DNA of 64,000 nt, from the NCBI GenBank assembly GCA_003222135.1, contig QHUM01000037.1, forward strand, positions 1 through 64,000, in the 5' to 3' direction. The notes beneath the pieces were generated by a model. That model was not told the origin of the DNA. It did no database searches and saw nothing but the letters and a program-made list of their open reading frames with translations. The stretch is from Gemmatimonadota bacterium (GTDB lineage: Bacteria > Gemmatimonadota > Gemmatimonadetes > Gemmatimonadales > GWC2-71-9). Shown here in pieces: positions 52,133-59,745 of this stretch. The position numbers and the translations under genes are program-made. Within the stretch, counting starts at the first letter, position 1. Every line of letters starts with the position of its first letter.

Positions 52133-52537
52133 GTGAGAAATCTAGAGTCGTTTGACGCCTGGAAGTGTGGTCGCGACCTGGCACAACGAGCCTACCGACT
52201 TACGCTGCAGCGACCGCTTAATAGGCACTTCGCGCTGAGCGATCAGATTCGGCGTGCTGCGCTGTCCATCCCCGCCAATATTGCAGAGGGATATGCGCTT
52301 GGTACAACACCACAGTTCATCCGCTGTCTCCGGATCTCGCTTGGTTCCACCGCCGAGCTCCGCGCCCACCTGGAGCTGGGCCTTGCACTGAACCTTGCGG
52401 CGACAGTTGACGCCGCAGAGGCAATGAAACTGTGCGACAGGATGTTGACAATTCTCCTCGGCCTGATCAGAAGGCTCAACGGGAAGGATCCCTCCCGTCT
52501 CCCGTCTCCCGCCTCCCGATCAATGAGCCAACTCTAG
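52133..52537 (+). CDS. 23S rRNA-intervening-sequence-type four-helix bundle protein
   Basis: GTG 52133 opens 134 residues. The pattern VRNLESFDAWKCGRDLAQRAY, FALSDQIRRAALSIPANIAEGYALGTTPQFIRCLRISLGSTAEL and a final helix match the S23/IVP four-helix family (TIGR02436). Members occur in intervening sequences of 23S rRNA genes, and the related Avd protein serves diversity-generating retroelements; no catalytic residues are known. The last 15 residues (SRLPSPASR...) come from a minirepeat. Inverted GGGAGAC runs bracket the gene, and its 3' end overlaps the ZIP gene by 18 bases. It has the look of a small inserted unit. Confidence 0.8.
   Translation: MRNLESFDAWKCGRDLAQRAYRLTLQRPLNRHFALSDQIRRAALSIPANIAEGYALGTTPQFIRCLRISLGSTAELRAHLELGLALNLAATVDAAEAMKLCDRMLTILLGLIRRLNGKDPSRLPSPASRSMSQL
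52491..52521. repeat. Inverted GGGAGAC minirepeat, right boundary of the four-helix gene
   Basis: GTCTCCC/GCCTCCC units opposite in direction to 52031-52060. The run lies inside the last codons of the four-helix gene and ends at the ZIP transporter stop. Confidence 0.85.
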
Positions 52538-53239
52538 AAGAGTCTTGGTGAGGAAGAACGCGATCGCCCCTGAAAAGAACGCCGCCGGCAGTTTCCAGCC
52601 TCGTTTGCCCTGGAATTCGGGGACGAGGTTCGACGCCGCTACGTAAATCGTCACGCCAGCGGCCAGCGCCAGCCCGTGCTGCACCAGGAATCCCAGCTGA
52701 TCGGTGACCACGACCCCCAGCAAGGTCGCCACCCCAAGGGACATCGCTGCGCCGACGGCCTGGGCGCCCGAGCGCCCCACCGCCAGGTACAGGCTCGCGA
52801 TGGTCACTCCCTCCGGCAGCTTATGGAGGAAGATGGCGATGAACACCATCGTGCCGAGGGCCGGCCGCACGAGGAAGGCGCTGGCGATCGCCACGCCGTC
52901 GAAGAAGGTGTGCAGCAGCAATCCCACCAGGGCGGACGTCCCGGCCAGCTGGTTCACGGCGTGCGTCTCTTCCCCGAAGTGGAAGTGGGGCGTCAGCGTA
53001 TGCTGGGTGAGGTGCACGGCGAGATAGCCGGCGAGCACGAGGCCCGGGGCGGCGGCCCCCGAGCGGGCGAACGCCTCGGGGAGCACCTCGATCAGCGCGA
53101 CCGCGAGCATGAAGCCCGCGCCGAACGCCACGAAGTGCTCGATGACGGCGAGGCCACGCGCGGCACGCCGCGTCACCGCCAGCGCGCCGATCACGTTGCC
53201 GAGGGCGGCGACGAGTGCGTACACCAGGGCCCTAGACAC
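52520..53239 (-). CDS. ZIP-family metal transporter
   Basis: The 239-residue protein starts at a GTG overlapping the cca stop by 8 bases. About seven to eight hydrophobic segments are visible. The paired metal-site helices are clear: LLHTFFDGVAIASAFL and IFLHKLPEGVTIASL. A His-containing loop (HLTQHTLTPHFHFGEETH) lies between segments. It probably takes up zinc or iron into the cytoplasm. Confidence 0.9.
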   Translation of the reverse strand: MSRALVYALVAALGNVIGALAVTRRAARGLAVIEHFVAFGAGFMLAVALIEVLPEAFARSGAAAPGLVLAGYLAVHLTQHTLTPHFHFGEETHAVNQLAGTSALVGLLLHTFFDGVAIASAFLVRPALGTMVFIAIFLHKLPEGVTIASLYLAVGRSGAQAVGAAMSLGVATLLGVVVTDQLGFLVQHGLALAAGVTIYVAASNLVPEFQGKRGWKLPAAFFSGAIAFFLTKTLLELAH

Positions 53240-54476
53240 GGGACAGGAGGTACTCCTTGGTGTTGCGCTGCGGGTCCTCGAGCACCTCGGCGAGCAGCCG
53301 CTGCAGCACCTCGCCCACGTCGGGCCCGGGCCGCACCCCGGCGGCGATCAAGTCGTTCCCGTTGACCGCGAGGTCCTGCAGCGTCAAGGGATCTTGGGCG
53401 GCGCGGATCGCAGCGACGACGGCCGGGAGACGGGAGACCCTAAAGGACTCCCTGTCGGTCGCGGGAGTCGGGAGACGGGAGGTGTCGAGCGCGGGCAGGA
53501 GCGCGATGAGATCATCCGCATGCTCCCCCACGGCCGACAGCCAGCGCCGCACCTCCGGAACGTGCTTCGGGTCGGGGTACTTGTCTCGCCACTGACCGAT
53601 CGCTCTGCCCCGCTCGATGTCCTTGTTCGAGGACTTGAGCCGTATCAACAGTGACGCCGGATCTCCCGCGAGGAACGCGGTGATGAGCACGGGATCGCGC
53701 GGCAGCTTGTCGAGCTGCCCCTTCTCCCGCCTCCCGCGACCGACCGGGAGTCCTTTAGGGTCTCCCGCCTCCCGTATTTCGGGCAGCCATATCCTCGCCG
53801 CCCCCACATCCACCCAGAGCGCGACCAATTTCGAGACGCGCTGCGCCGTGGCGATCCCCTTGAACCACTCGTCCCGCACGCGCTCCGCCGACAGCTGCGC
53901 CAGACCCTGCACGTTCGCCTTCGCGGCCTCGAGCGTACGGGCGTGGATCCGGAACTCGAAGCGCGCGCTGAAGCGCAGCGCACGCAGGATCCGCAGGTAG
54001 TCCTCCTGGAAGCGCCAGTTCGCATCGCCCACCGAGCGGATCAGCCGGCGCTCGAGGTCCTCGACCCCTTTGAACGGGTCCCGCCATTCGTGCCGCCCGG
54101 GGTGGTAGGCGATCGCGTTGATCGTGAAGTCCCGGCGCGCCAGGTCGTCCATCAGGGACACCCCGAACTCCACCACGGCGTGCCGCCCGTCGGTCTTCAA
54201 GTCTCGGCGAAACGTGGTCACTTCGTGCGCCCGGTTGTGCCGGTCCAGCACGGCGACCGTGCCGTGCTCGATCCCCACGGGCACCGTGCGCTGGAACAGC
54301 TTGCGCACCTCCTCGGGCGGCGCCGCGGTCGTCAGGTCGAAGTCGTGGTTGTCGAGCCCGAGCAGATTGTCGCGGATCGCGCCGCCGACGCACCAGGTTT
54401 CGTAGCCGGCGGACTCGAGCTTCTGCGCGATCTTGAGCACCTCGTCGGGGATGGGGAGACGGTCGGGGAAATTCAT
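53232..54476 (-). CDS. cca: CCA-adding tRNA nucleotidyltransferase / poly(A) polymerase family
   Basis: ATG 54476 gives 414 residues; the longer open frame upstream is only minirepeat translation. The head domain has CVGGAIRDNLLGLDNHDFDLTT with the catalytic DxD, then RRDFTINAIAYHP and the neck motif EDYLRILRALRFSARFEF. It adds or repairs the 3' CCA of tRNA. Two minirepeat insertions are translated in frame in the less conserved C-terminal half (AGDPKGLPVGRGRREKG and SRLPTPATDRESFRVSRLP). Confidence 0.93.
   Translation of the reverse strand: MNFPDRLPIPDEVLKIAQKLESAGYETWCVGGAIRDNLLGLDNHDFDLTTAAPPEEVRKLFQRTVPVGIEHGTVAVLDRHNRAHEVTTFRRDLKTDGRHAVVEFGVSLMDDLARRDFTINAIAYHPGRHEWRDPFKGVEDLERRLIRSVGDANWRFQEDYLRILRALRFSARFEFRIHARTLEAAKANVQGLAQLSAERVRDEWFKGIATAQRVSKLVALWVDVGAARIWLPEIREAGDPKGLPVGRGRREKGQLDKLPRDPVLITAFLAGDPASLLIRLKSSNKDIERGRAIGQWRDKYPDPKHVPEVRRWLSAVGEHADDLIALLPALDTSRLPTPATDRESFRVSRLPAVVAAIRAAQDPLTLQDLAVNGNDLIAAGVRPGPDVGEVLQRLLAEVLEDPQRNTKEYLLSRV
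53424..53482. repeat. Composite minirepeat inside cca, copy 1
   Basis: GGGAGAC runs flank a core CTAAAGGACTCCCTGTCGGT then CGC. The same core occurs inverted at 53720-53775 and again near 54780. Confidence 0.85.
53720..53775. repeat. Composite minirepeat inside cca, inverted copy 2
   Basis: GCCTCCC runs flank CGACCGGGAGTCCTTTAGGG, the reverse complement of the core in copy 1. The reading frame is kept. Confidence 0.85.
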
Positions 54477-54484
54477 GCGGTACG

Positions 54485-54518
54485 AATTGCGGAGTGTGGA
54501 TTGCGGATTGCGGATTGG
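54485..54518. repeat. GATTGCG minirepeat between cca and the SDR gene
   Basis: Units AATTGCGGAGTGTGGATTGCG then GATTGCG GATTGG, just upstream of the cca start. An inverted partner follows at 54566-54612. Confidence 0.85.
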
Positions 54519-54565
54519 CGGAACGCGCTCCGAAGCGCGCCCCGGCCGCCGGCGACTGGCCGGCA

Positions 54566-54612
54566 GAATCCGCAATCCGAAATCCGCAATCCGCAATAGG
54601 TATTCCGCATTC
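54566..54612. repeat. Inverted GATTGCG minirepeat between cca and the SDR gene
   Basis: AATCCGC/AATCCGA units in opposite direction to 54485-54518, with about 48 bases between. The pair could fold into a long hairpin between the SDR stop and the cca start, perhaps affecting operon expression. Confidence 0.85.
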
Positions 54613-54615
54613 GGC

Positions 54616-55407
54616 TCACCCACACAGCACGCTTCCCCCATTGACGTTCAGCACCTCACCGGTGACGTGTCGCGCAAGATCGGAGCAGAGAAACACGATC
54701 GGCCCGGCGATGTCCTCGGGGCTCGCGACGCGCCCAAGCGGAATGCCGGCTTCGATCTCCCGTCTCCCCCCTCCGGCGACCGACAGGGAGTCCTTTCGGG
54801 ACTGCCGTGAGAACGGCAGTTCGCACATCTCGGTATCGACCCACCCCGGCGCGACGCAGTTCACGGTGATCCGCGGCGCCAGCTCGACCGCGAGCGACTT
54901 GGTGAACGCGATCACGGCGCCCTTGGTGGCCGCGTAGTCGGCATGGAACGCCTCGCCGCGCTGCCCCGCGGTCGATGAGACGAGGACGATCCGGCCACCC
55001 TGCGGCAACAGCGGGATCGTGGCGCGGCACACGTAAAACACGGCGTCCAGGTTGGCGCGCTGCGTCGCGTCCCACTGGCTGTCGGTCATGCGCGCCACGG
55101 GGACGTCGTCGGGGGGCCAGACGCCGTGGTTCACGATGAGCAGGTCGAGCCCGCCCAGCGCCCGCGCCGCCTCGTCCACCACCCGTTGGGTGGAGACCGG
55201 ATCCCCCAGATCCCCCGCGACCGCTACCGCCCTCGACCGCCCTCGCCCGCTCTCGACCGCCTTGACCGTCGCTTCCGCCTCGGCCCGCCGGCTGCGGTAC
55301 CCGACCGCCACGCTCGCGCCCGCCTGCGCGAGCAGCAGCGCCGTCGCCCGCCCGATGCCCCGCCCCCCACCTGTGACGAATGCGCGCCTGCCCGCGAGAG
55401 AGATCAC
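54616..55407 (-). CDS. Short-chain dehydrogenase/reductase, FabG-like
   Basis: The 263-residue protein has NAD(P)-binding TGGGRGIGRA (12-21), NHGVWPP in place of NNAG, the catalytic Ser of VLVSSTAG and YAATKGAVIAF (YxxxK), and ends NVNGGSVLCG. It reduces or oxidises a 3-keto/3-hydroxy substrate; the exact one is unclear. A composite minirepeat is translated in the substrate-loop region (SRKDSLSVAGGGRREIEAG). It overlaps the gmhA stop by four bases and is part of the alaS-side operon. Confidence 0.88.
   Translation of the reverse strand: MISLAGRRAFVTGGGRGIGRATALLLAQAGASVAVGYRSRRAEAEATVKAVESGRGRSRAVAVAGDLGDPVSTQRVVDEAARALGGLDLLIVNHGVWPPDDVPVARMTDSQWDATQRANLDAVFYVCRATIPLLPQGGRIVLVSSTAGQRGEAFHADYAATKGAVIAFTKSLAVELAPRITVNCVAPGWVDTEMCELPFSRQSRKDSLSVAGGGRREIEAGIPLGRVASPEDIAGPIVFLCSDLARHVTGEVLNVNGGSVLCG
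54755..54803. repeat. Composite minirepeat inside the SDR gene
   Basis: GTCTCCC units followed by CGACCGACAGGGAGTCCTTT, the same core as in cca. It adds about 16 residues in frame. Confidence 0.8.
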
Positions 55408-55979
55408 AGTTTGAGGGTCGCCTCGACGATTTCACAAATCACATGCTCGATGGCGAGATGCAACTCCTGGATTCGCGACGTCTCGTCGGCCGGAATCACG
55501 AGACACTCGTCGACCAGCTCGCGCGTGGCGCCGCCGCCCTTGCCGAGCAACGCCACCACCCCCACGCCCTTGGCTCGCGCCGCCTGCGCGGCCCGCACGA
55601 CGCTTGGGCTCTCGCCACTCGTGGAATGCAGCACCACGAGATCACCGGGGCGGGCCAGCGCTTCGATCTGGCGGGCGAAGATCTCGTCGAAGCCGAGGTC
55701 GTTGCCGCACGCCGTGAGCAGCGACGTGTCGGTCGTGAGCGCGATCGCCGGCAGCGCGCGCCGGTTATGGCTGTAGCGGACGACGTACTCCGTGGCCATG
55801 TGCTGAGCGTCCGCGGCGCTGCCGCCGTTCCCCGCAAAGAAGAGGGTGCCGCCCCCCTGCAGCGTCTCCACGTACCGCCCGGCCAGGCGGGCGATGTCGT
55901 CGGCGTGGTGCTCGGACACGCGCGCCGCGAGCGCCGCGAGCCCCGTCAAGCCCGCCCGCGCTCGCTCCGCCGCTGTCAC
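55404..55979 (-). CDS. gmhA: Sedoheptulose-7-phosphate isomerase, SIS family
   Basis: The 191-residue protein has the usual GmhA length. Hallmarks are FFAGNGGSAADAQHMATEYVVRY, TACGNDLGFDEIFARQIEAL, HSTSGESPSVV and the C-terminal SRIQELHLAIEHVICE. It makes D-glycero-D-manno-heptose-7-phosphate, the first step to ADP- or GDP-heptose for LPS core or glycans. It overlaps the GGGP synthase stop and the SDR start by four bases each. A DiaA-like regulatory role is the alternative. Confidence 0.9.
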   Translation of the reverse strand: MTAAERARAGLTGLAALAARVSEHHADDIARLAGRYVETLQGGGTLFFAGNGGSAADAQHMATEYVVRYSHNRRALPAIALTTDTSLLTACGNDLGFDEIFARQIEALARPGDLVVLHSTSGESPSVVRAAQAARAKGVGVVALLGKGGGATRELVDECLVIPADETSRIQELHLAIEHVICEIVEATLKL

Positions 55980-56737
55980 GGCGCGATCCCCGGACCGCCT
56001 ACCGCACGAACGAACGCCGTCAGCTCGTCACGCACGCTCGCCCCCTCCGCCTTCCCGGACTCCGCCGTTTCGACCGCCGTCCCGATCACTACGAAGTCCG
56101 CGCCCGCCGCCCGGGCGGCGCGCGCCTGCTCGGGATGCTGGATCCCACCGCCCACGAACAGGGGCAGCCCGGGAACCGCCTCGCGGCAGGCCCGGATCAC
56201 GTCGGCCGGCACCGGCCGCAGTGCGCCGCTTCCCGCGTCGACGTAGATCGCGCGCATCCCGATCAGCCGGGCCGCCGTGGCGTGGGCCGCTGCCAGCTCG
56301 GGCTTGTCCGCCGGCAGCGGCCGGGTCTGGCTCACCGCCTCGACGCTCGTCACGCGCCCCCCGTCGATCAGGATGTACCCGGTCGAGAGCGTCGGCACCG
56401 GGTGGCGCTTGAGAAACGGCACGGCGCGGACGTGCTCCTCGATCAGGTACTGGGCGTTGCGCCCGGAGACGAGCGACAGGAACAGCACCAGATCCACGTC
56501 GTCGGTGAGCTGCATGGCCGAGCCGGGGAACAGCGCCACCGGGAAGCCCGGAACCGCCTGCCGGATCGCCCGGGCGACGAGCTGGGTGTCCCGCGTGCCG
56601 TCGAACGACGAGCCGATCAACAGGCCCGCGGCGCCCGCCGCGCGTGCCTCTCGCGCCACACGCTCCGCCTCGGCGGGCGCCGTCCGGCTCGGGTCCACCA
56701 GGACGAGCAGACCCGGCCGGCGCTCCAGTAAACTCAC
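55976..56737 (-). CDS. Geranylgeranylglyceryl-phosphate synthase family (PcrB/GGGPS)
   Basis: GTG 56737 overlaps the upstream gene stop (GTGA) and gives 253 residues. The TIM-barrel marks of the family are present: LVDPSRTAP, LIGSSFDGTRD, ALFPGSAMQL, STGYILIDGG, YVDAGSGAL, LFVGGGIQ and FVVIGTAVE. The enzyme joins a polyprenyl diphosphate to sn-glycerol-1-phosphate by an ether bond, the first step of archaeal-type lipids; bacterial members use varied prenyl lengths. I see no G1P dehydrogenase here. The prenyl length cannot be told by eye. Confidence 0.9.
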   Translation of the reverse strand: MSLLERRPGLLVLVDPSRTAPAEAERVAREARAAGAAGLLIGSSFDGTRDTQLVARAIRQAVPGFPVALFPGSAMQLTDDVDLVLFLSLVSGRNAQYLIEEHVRAVPFLKRHPVPTLSTGYILIDGGRVTSVEAVSQTRPLPADKPELAAAHATAARLIGMRAIYVDAGSGALRPVPADVIRACREAVPGLPLFVGGGIQHPEQARAARAAGADFVVIGTAVETAESGKAEGASVRDELTAFVRAVGGPGIAP

Positions 56738-57051
56738 GTGTTCCCCCCCCCCTCTTGCCCCGTCGCGGCGACCCGGTCGGCGAGCGCCGCCAGGCCCCGG
56801 ACGTCCGCTTCTGCCTGCGCCTCGAACGCGTAGGTGACGAACGCGTCGGCCGCGAGCAGATCGAGCGCCAGCTCCCGTCCCCCCTCGGGCCGCCCGGTCA
56901 CGCGGGCCAGCACCGCCTGACCGAGCTCGGCCAAGTGCGCCGGGAGCCACTCGTCCGAGTCGGTCACCGCCGCATCCAAGTGGGCGCGCAGCGCCGGTGG
57001 CGGCGCCGGGCGCCGGGTGTCGAGCCACGCGAGCACCTCGCGACGCGTCAT
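56734..57051 (-). CDS. Uncharacterised 105-residue protein
   Basis: ATG 57051 overlaps the alaS stop (ATGA), and the stop overlaps the GGGP synthase GTG, so it is tightly built into the operon. The protein is mostly helical and acidic, rich in Ala and Leu (LDLLAADAFVTYAFEAQAEADVRGLAALADRVA), with no Cys and no signal. I do not recognise it. The coupling suggests a small partner of GGGP synthase or an unrelated accessory protein. Confidence 0.7.
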   Translation of the reverse strand: MTRREVLAWLDTRRPAPPPALRAHLDAAVTDSDEWLPAHLAELGQAVLARVTGRPEGGRELALDLLAADAFVTYAFEAQAEADVRGLAALADRVAATGQEGGGNT

Positions 57052-59687
57052 CGCGTCAGCATGCTCCGGACGATGGCCGGCGCTCGCTCACGCGCTTCAC
57101 CCAGCTTGGCAGCGTCGCCCGCCCCCGCGGAAGCGAAGTGCGCCCGGCCCCCACCCTTCCCGCCGCCCACTGCCGCGATCGCGCTCGCGATCTCCCCCGC
57201 CTTCACCCCGCGCTCCACCAGGTCGTCAGTCACCGCGACGTGCACGCCGGGCCGATCGCCGTTGGTGAACAGCACCGAGATCGCCCGCTTGGGACTGGCC
57301 CGGAACGCATCCATCAGCGCGCCGATCTGGTTACGGTCGTCGAGATCGCTCTGATCGATGTACAGCTCGACGTCGCCGATCCGCTCGACCACTCCCGTCT
57401 CCCGCCTCCCGCCTCCCGATCTCAGGAGTTCTTCAATGCGCTTCTCGAGCTTGCGGTTCTCCTCGAGCAGCGCTTCCACCCGCTTCATCAGATGCTCCGG
57501 CTGCGCCTTGAGCACGCCCGCCGCTTCCGCGAGCTGCTCCTCGAGCTTCCGTACCAACGCGTAGGCGCCCGGCCCCGTCACCGCCTCGATGCGACGCACG
57601 CCGGCGGCTGCGCCCGTTTCGTGGGTGAACCGGAACAGCGCGATCTGGCCCGTAGCCGGTACGTGCGTCCCGCCGCACAGCTCGAGCGAGACCCCCGGTA
57701 CGTCCACCACCCGCACGACGTCGCCGTATTTCTCGGTGAAGAACGCCATCGCGCCCGCCGCGATCGCCTCCTTGTACTTCATCTCGCGCGTCGCGACCGG
57801 GAGGTTGGCCCAGATGTGCGCGTTCACCTCTTCCTCGATCCGCGCGAGCGTCGGGTCGTCGATCGGCCCGTGGTGCGCAAAGTCGAACCGCAGGCGGTCG
57901 GGGGCGACCACGGACCCCTGCTGCCGCACGTGCGGCCCGAGGACCTTTCGCAGGGCGGCGTGCACCAGGTGCGTCGCCGTGTGGTTGCGCTCGATGTTCC
58001 GGCGCCGCCGCTCGTCCACTTGCGCCACGACGGCGGTCGGCTCGAACTCGTGCTCGAAGTGCCCCACGACGGCGCTCACGCCGTCCGCCTTTTCCACGTC
58101 GGAAACGTCGAGCTCCCACCCTTCCCCCTTCACTCTTCCCGTGTCACTGACCTGCCCGCCCGACTCGACGTAGAACGGGTTCTCCTCGAGCACCACTTCG
58201 ACCCGCTCGCCCGACTGGCGAAACTTCAGCACCTCGGTCTCGGCCTGCGTCGTCTCGTAGCCGACCCACTTCTGCTTCTTCTTAGGCTTCACGGTGCGCC
58301 ACTCGCCGGCGGGCTTCACGACCACGCTCGGCGCGTGTCCCACGATCTTCGCAGAGCCTGACCCGGGTCTGCGCACCGCACGCGACCGCTGACGCTGCTC
58401 CGCGAGCGCCCGCTCGAACCCGGCCGTGTCCACCGCCTGCCCCCGCTCCGCCGCGATCAGCTGGGTCAGATCGATCGGGAAACCGTAGGTGTCGTACAGC
58501 TTGAACGCGTCCTCGCCCGAGATGACCGGCGTGCCTTTCAGCTCATCGAGGCGCGCGAGCCCGCCCTCGATCGTATCGAAGAATCGCTCCTCCTCGGCGC
58601 GCGTCACGCTCGCGATGTCCGCCCGCTTCCGGATGAGCTCGGGATACACGCCACCCATCAGGTCCTCGACGGTGTGCACCAGGTGCACCAGCGTCGGCTC
58701 GCGGCGCCCCAGCAACCAGGCGTGCCGCACCGCCCGCCGCAGGATGCGCCGCAGCACGTAGCCGCGACCCTCGTTCGAGGGGTACACGCCGTCGGCGAGC
58801 AGGAACGCAACCGCCCGGGCGTGATCGGCGAGCACCCGGTAGGACGCGCCGCGCTCGCCCCGGTCGTATCGCTTCCCGATCACCTCGACCGCCCGCTCGA
58901 TGAGCGGCGTGAACAGGTCCGTGTCGAAGTTGGACGGAACGCCCTGCATGACTGCAGCAATACGCTCGAGACCGGCGCCCGTGTCCACCGAGGGAGCGGG
59001 GAGCGGGGAGCGAGAGCCATCGGCCTGCTGATCGAACTGCATGAACACGAGGTTCCAGATCTCCAGCAGCTTCCCGGCCTCGCTCAGCGCGACGAATTCG
59101 TCAAGGCTCAGTTCTCGCTTCCCGCCTCCCCCCTCCCGCATCCCGCGCGTGTCAACCAGTATCTCCGAGCAAGGCCCGCACGGGCCGGTTTCGCCCATCT
59201 GCCAGAAGTTGTCCTTGTCGCCCAGTCCGTAGATGCGCGACTCGGGGATCCCCGCGATCTGGCGCCACAGCCGGCGGGCCTCGTCGTCGCTGTGGTGCAC
59301 CGTGACGTACAGCCGGTCGGGGGCGATGCCGAGCCAGTCCTTCCCCGTCACCCACTCCCAGGCGTACTCGATCGCCTCCTTCTTGAAGTAGTCCCCGAAG
59401 GAGAAGTTGCCGAGCATCTCGAAGAACGTGTGGTGACGGGCCGTGTGGCCGACCTGCTCCAGGTCGTTGTGCTTGCCGCCGGCCCGGACGCACTTCTGAC
59501 AGGTCACGGCGCGCGTGTAATCCCGCCGCTCGAGCCCCTGGAACACTCGCTTGAACTGCACCATCCCCGCATTCGTGAAGAGGAGCGTCGGGTCGCCCGC
59601 CGGGACCAGCGAGGAACTGGGCACCGGGTGGTGCTTCCGGGCAGTGAAGTAGGTGAGAAACTGCTGGCGGATTTCCGCGGCACGCAT
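57048..59687 (-). CDS. alaS: Alanyl-tRNA synthetase
   Basis: ATG 59687 gives 879 residues, the normal AlaRS length. It has the class II core (FTNAGMVQFKRVFQG, TCQKCVRAGGKHNDLEQVG, ARHHTFFEMLGNFSFGDYFK), the editing-domain zinc site HTATHLVHAAL and CGGTHV, and a C-terminal GGGKGGGR. Three low-complexity inserts appear: MREGGGGKREL near 59130, DGSRSPLPAPSVD near 59000 and SGGGRRETGVV near 57405; all come from minirepeats in the DNA. It heads the operon with the small protein, GGGPS, gmhA and SDR. Confidence 0.97.
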   Translation of the reverse strand: MRAAEIRQQFLTYFTARKHHPVPSSSLVPAGDPTLLFTNAGMVQFKRVFQGLERRDYTRAVTCQKCVRAGGKHNDLEQVGHTARHHTFFEMLGNFSFGDYFKKEAIEYAWEWVTGKDWLGIAPDRLYVTVHHSDDEARRLWRQIAGIPESRIYGLGDKDNFWQMGETGPCGPCSEILVDTRGMREGGGGKRELSLDEFVALSEAGKLLEIWNLVFMQFDQQADGSRSPLPAPSVDTGAGLERIAAVMQGVPSNFDTDLFTPLIERAVEVIGKRYDRGERGASYRVLADHARAVAFLLADGVYPSNEGRGYVLRRILRRAVRHAWLLGRREPTLVHLVHTVEDLMGGVYPELIRKRADIASVTRAEEERFFDTIEGGLARLDELKGTPVISGEDAFKLYDTYGFPIDLTQLIAAERGQAVDTAGFERALAEQRQRSRAVRRPGSGSAKIVGHAPSVVVKPAGEWRTVKPKKKQKWVGYETTQAETEVLKFRQSGERVEVVLEENPFYVESGGQVSDTGRVKGEGWELDVSDVEKADGVSAVVGHFEHEFEPTAVVAQVDERRRRNIERNHTATHLVHAALRKVLGPHVRQQGSVVAPDRLRFDFAHHGPIDDPTLARIEEEVNAHIWANLPVATREMKYKEAIAAGAMAFFTEKYGDVVRVVDVPGVSLELCGGTHVPATGQIALFRFTHETGAAAGVRRIEAVTGPGAYALVRKLEEQLAEAAGVLKAQPEHLMKRVEALLEENRKLEKRIEELLRSGGGRRETGVVERIGDVELYIDQSDLDDRNQIGALMDAFRASPKRAISVLFTNGDRPGVHVAVTDDLVERGVKAGEIASAIAAVGGGKGGGRAHFASAGAGDAAKLGEARERAPAIVRSMLTR
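57391..57420. repeat. GGGAGAC-type minirepeat in the alaS C-terminal region
   Basis: Units CTCCCGTCTCCCGCCTCCCG and a further GCCTCCC. Read as GGGRRETG in frame near the coiled-coil part. Confidence 0.8.
58989..59014. repeat. GGGAGCG-type minirepeat in alaS
   Basis: Three GGGAGCG-like units. The opposite-direction run at 59113-59146 forms an inverted pair with it. Confidence 0.7.
59113..59146. repeat. Inverted minirepeat in alaS
   Basis: CTCGCTTCCCGCCTCCCCCC followed by TCCCGC, read in frame as REGGGGKREL within the catalytic domain, between conserved blocks. Confidence 0.7.
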
Positions 59688-59745
59688 GCGCGCAAATATA
59701 GCGCGGCCCCGCGCCCAACTCAAAGGTTCATCGGGAGTTACCGAC

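Noticed and set aside
54477..54641. Longer N-terminus for cca starting at 54641
   Set aside because: The extra 55 residues are translation of the inverted GATTGCG minirepeats; the conserved protein begins at the ATG at 54476.
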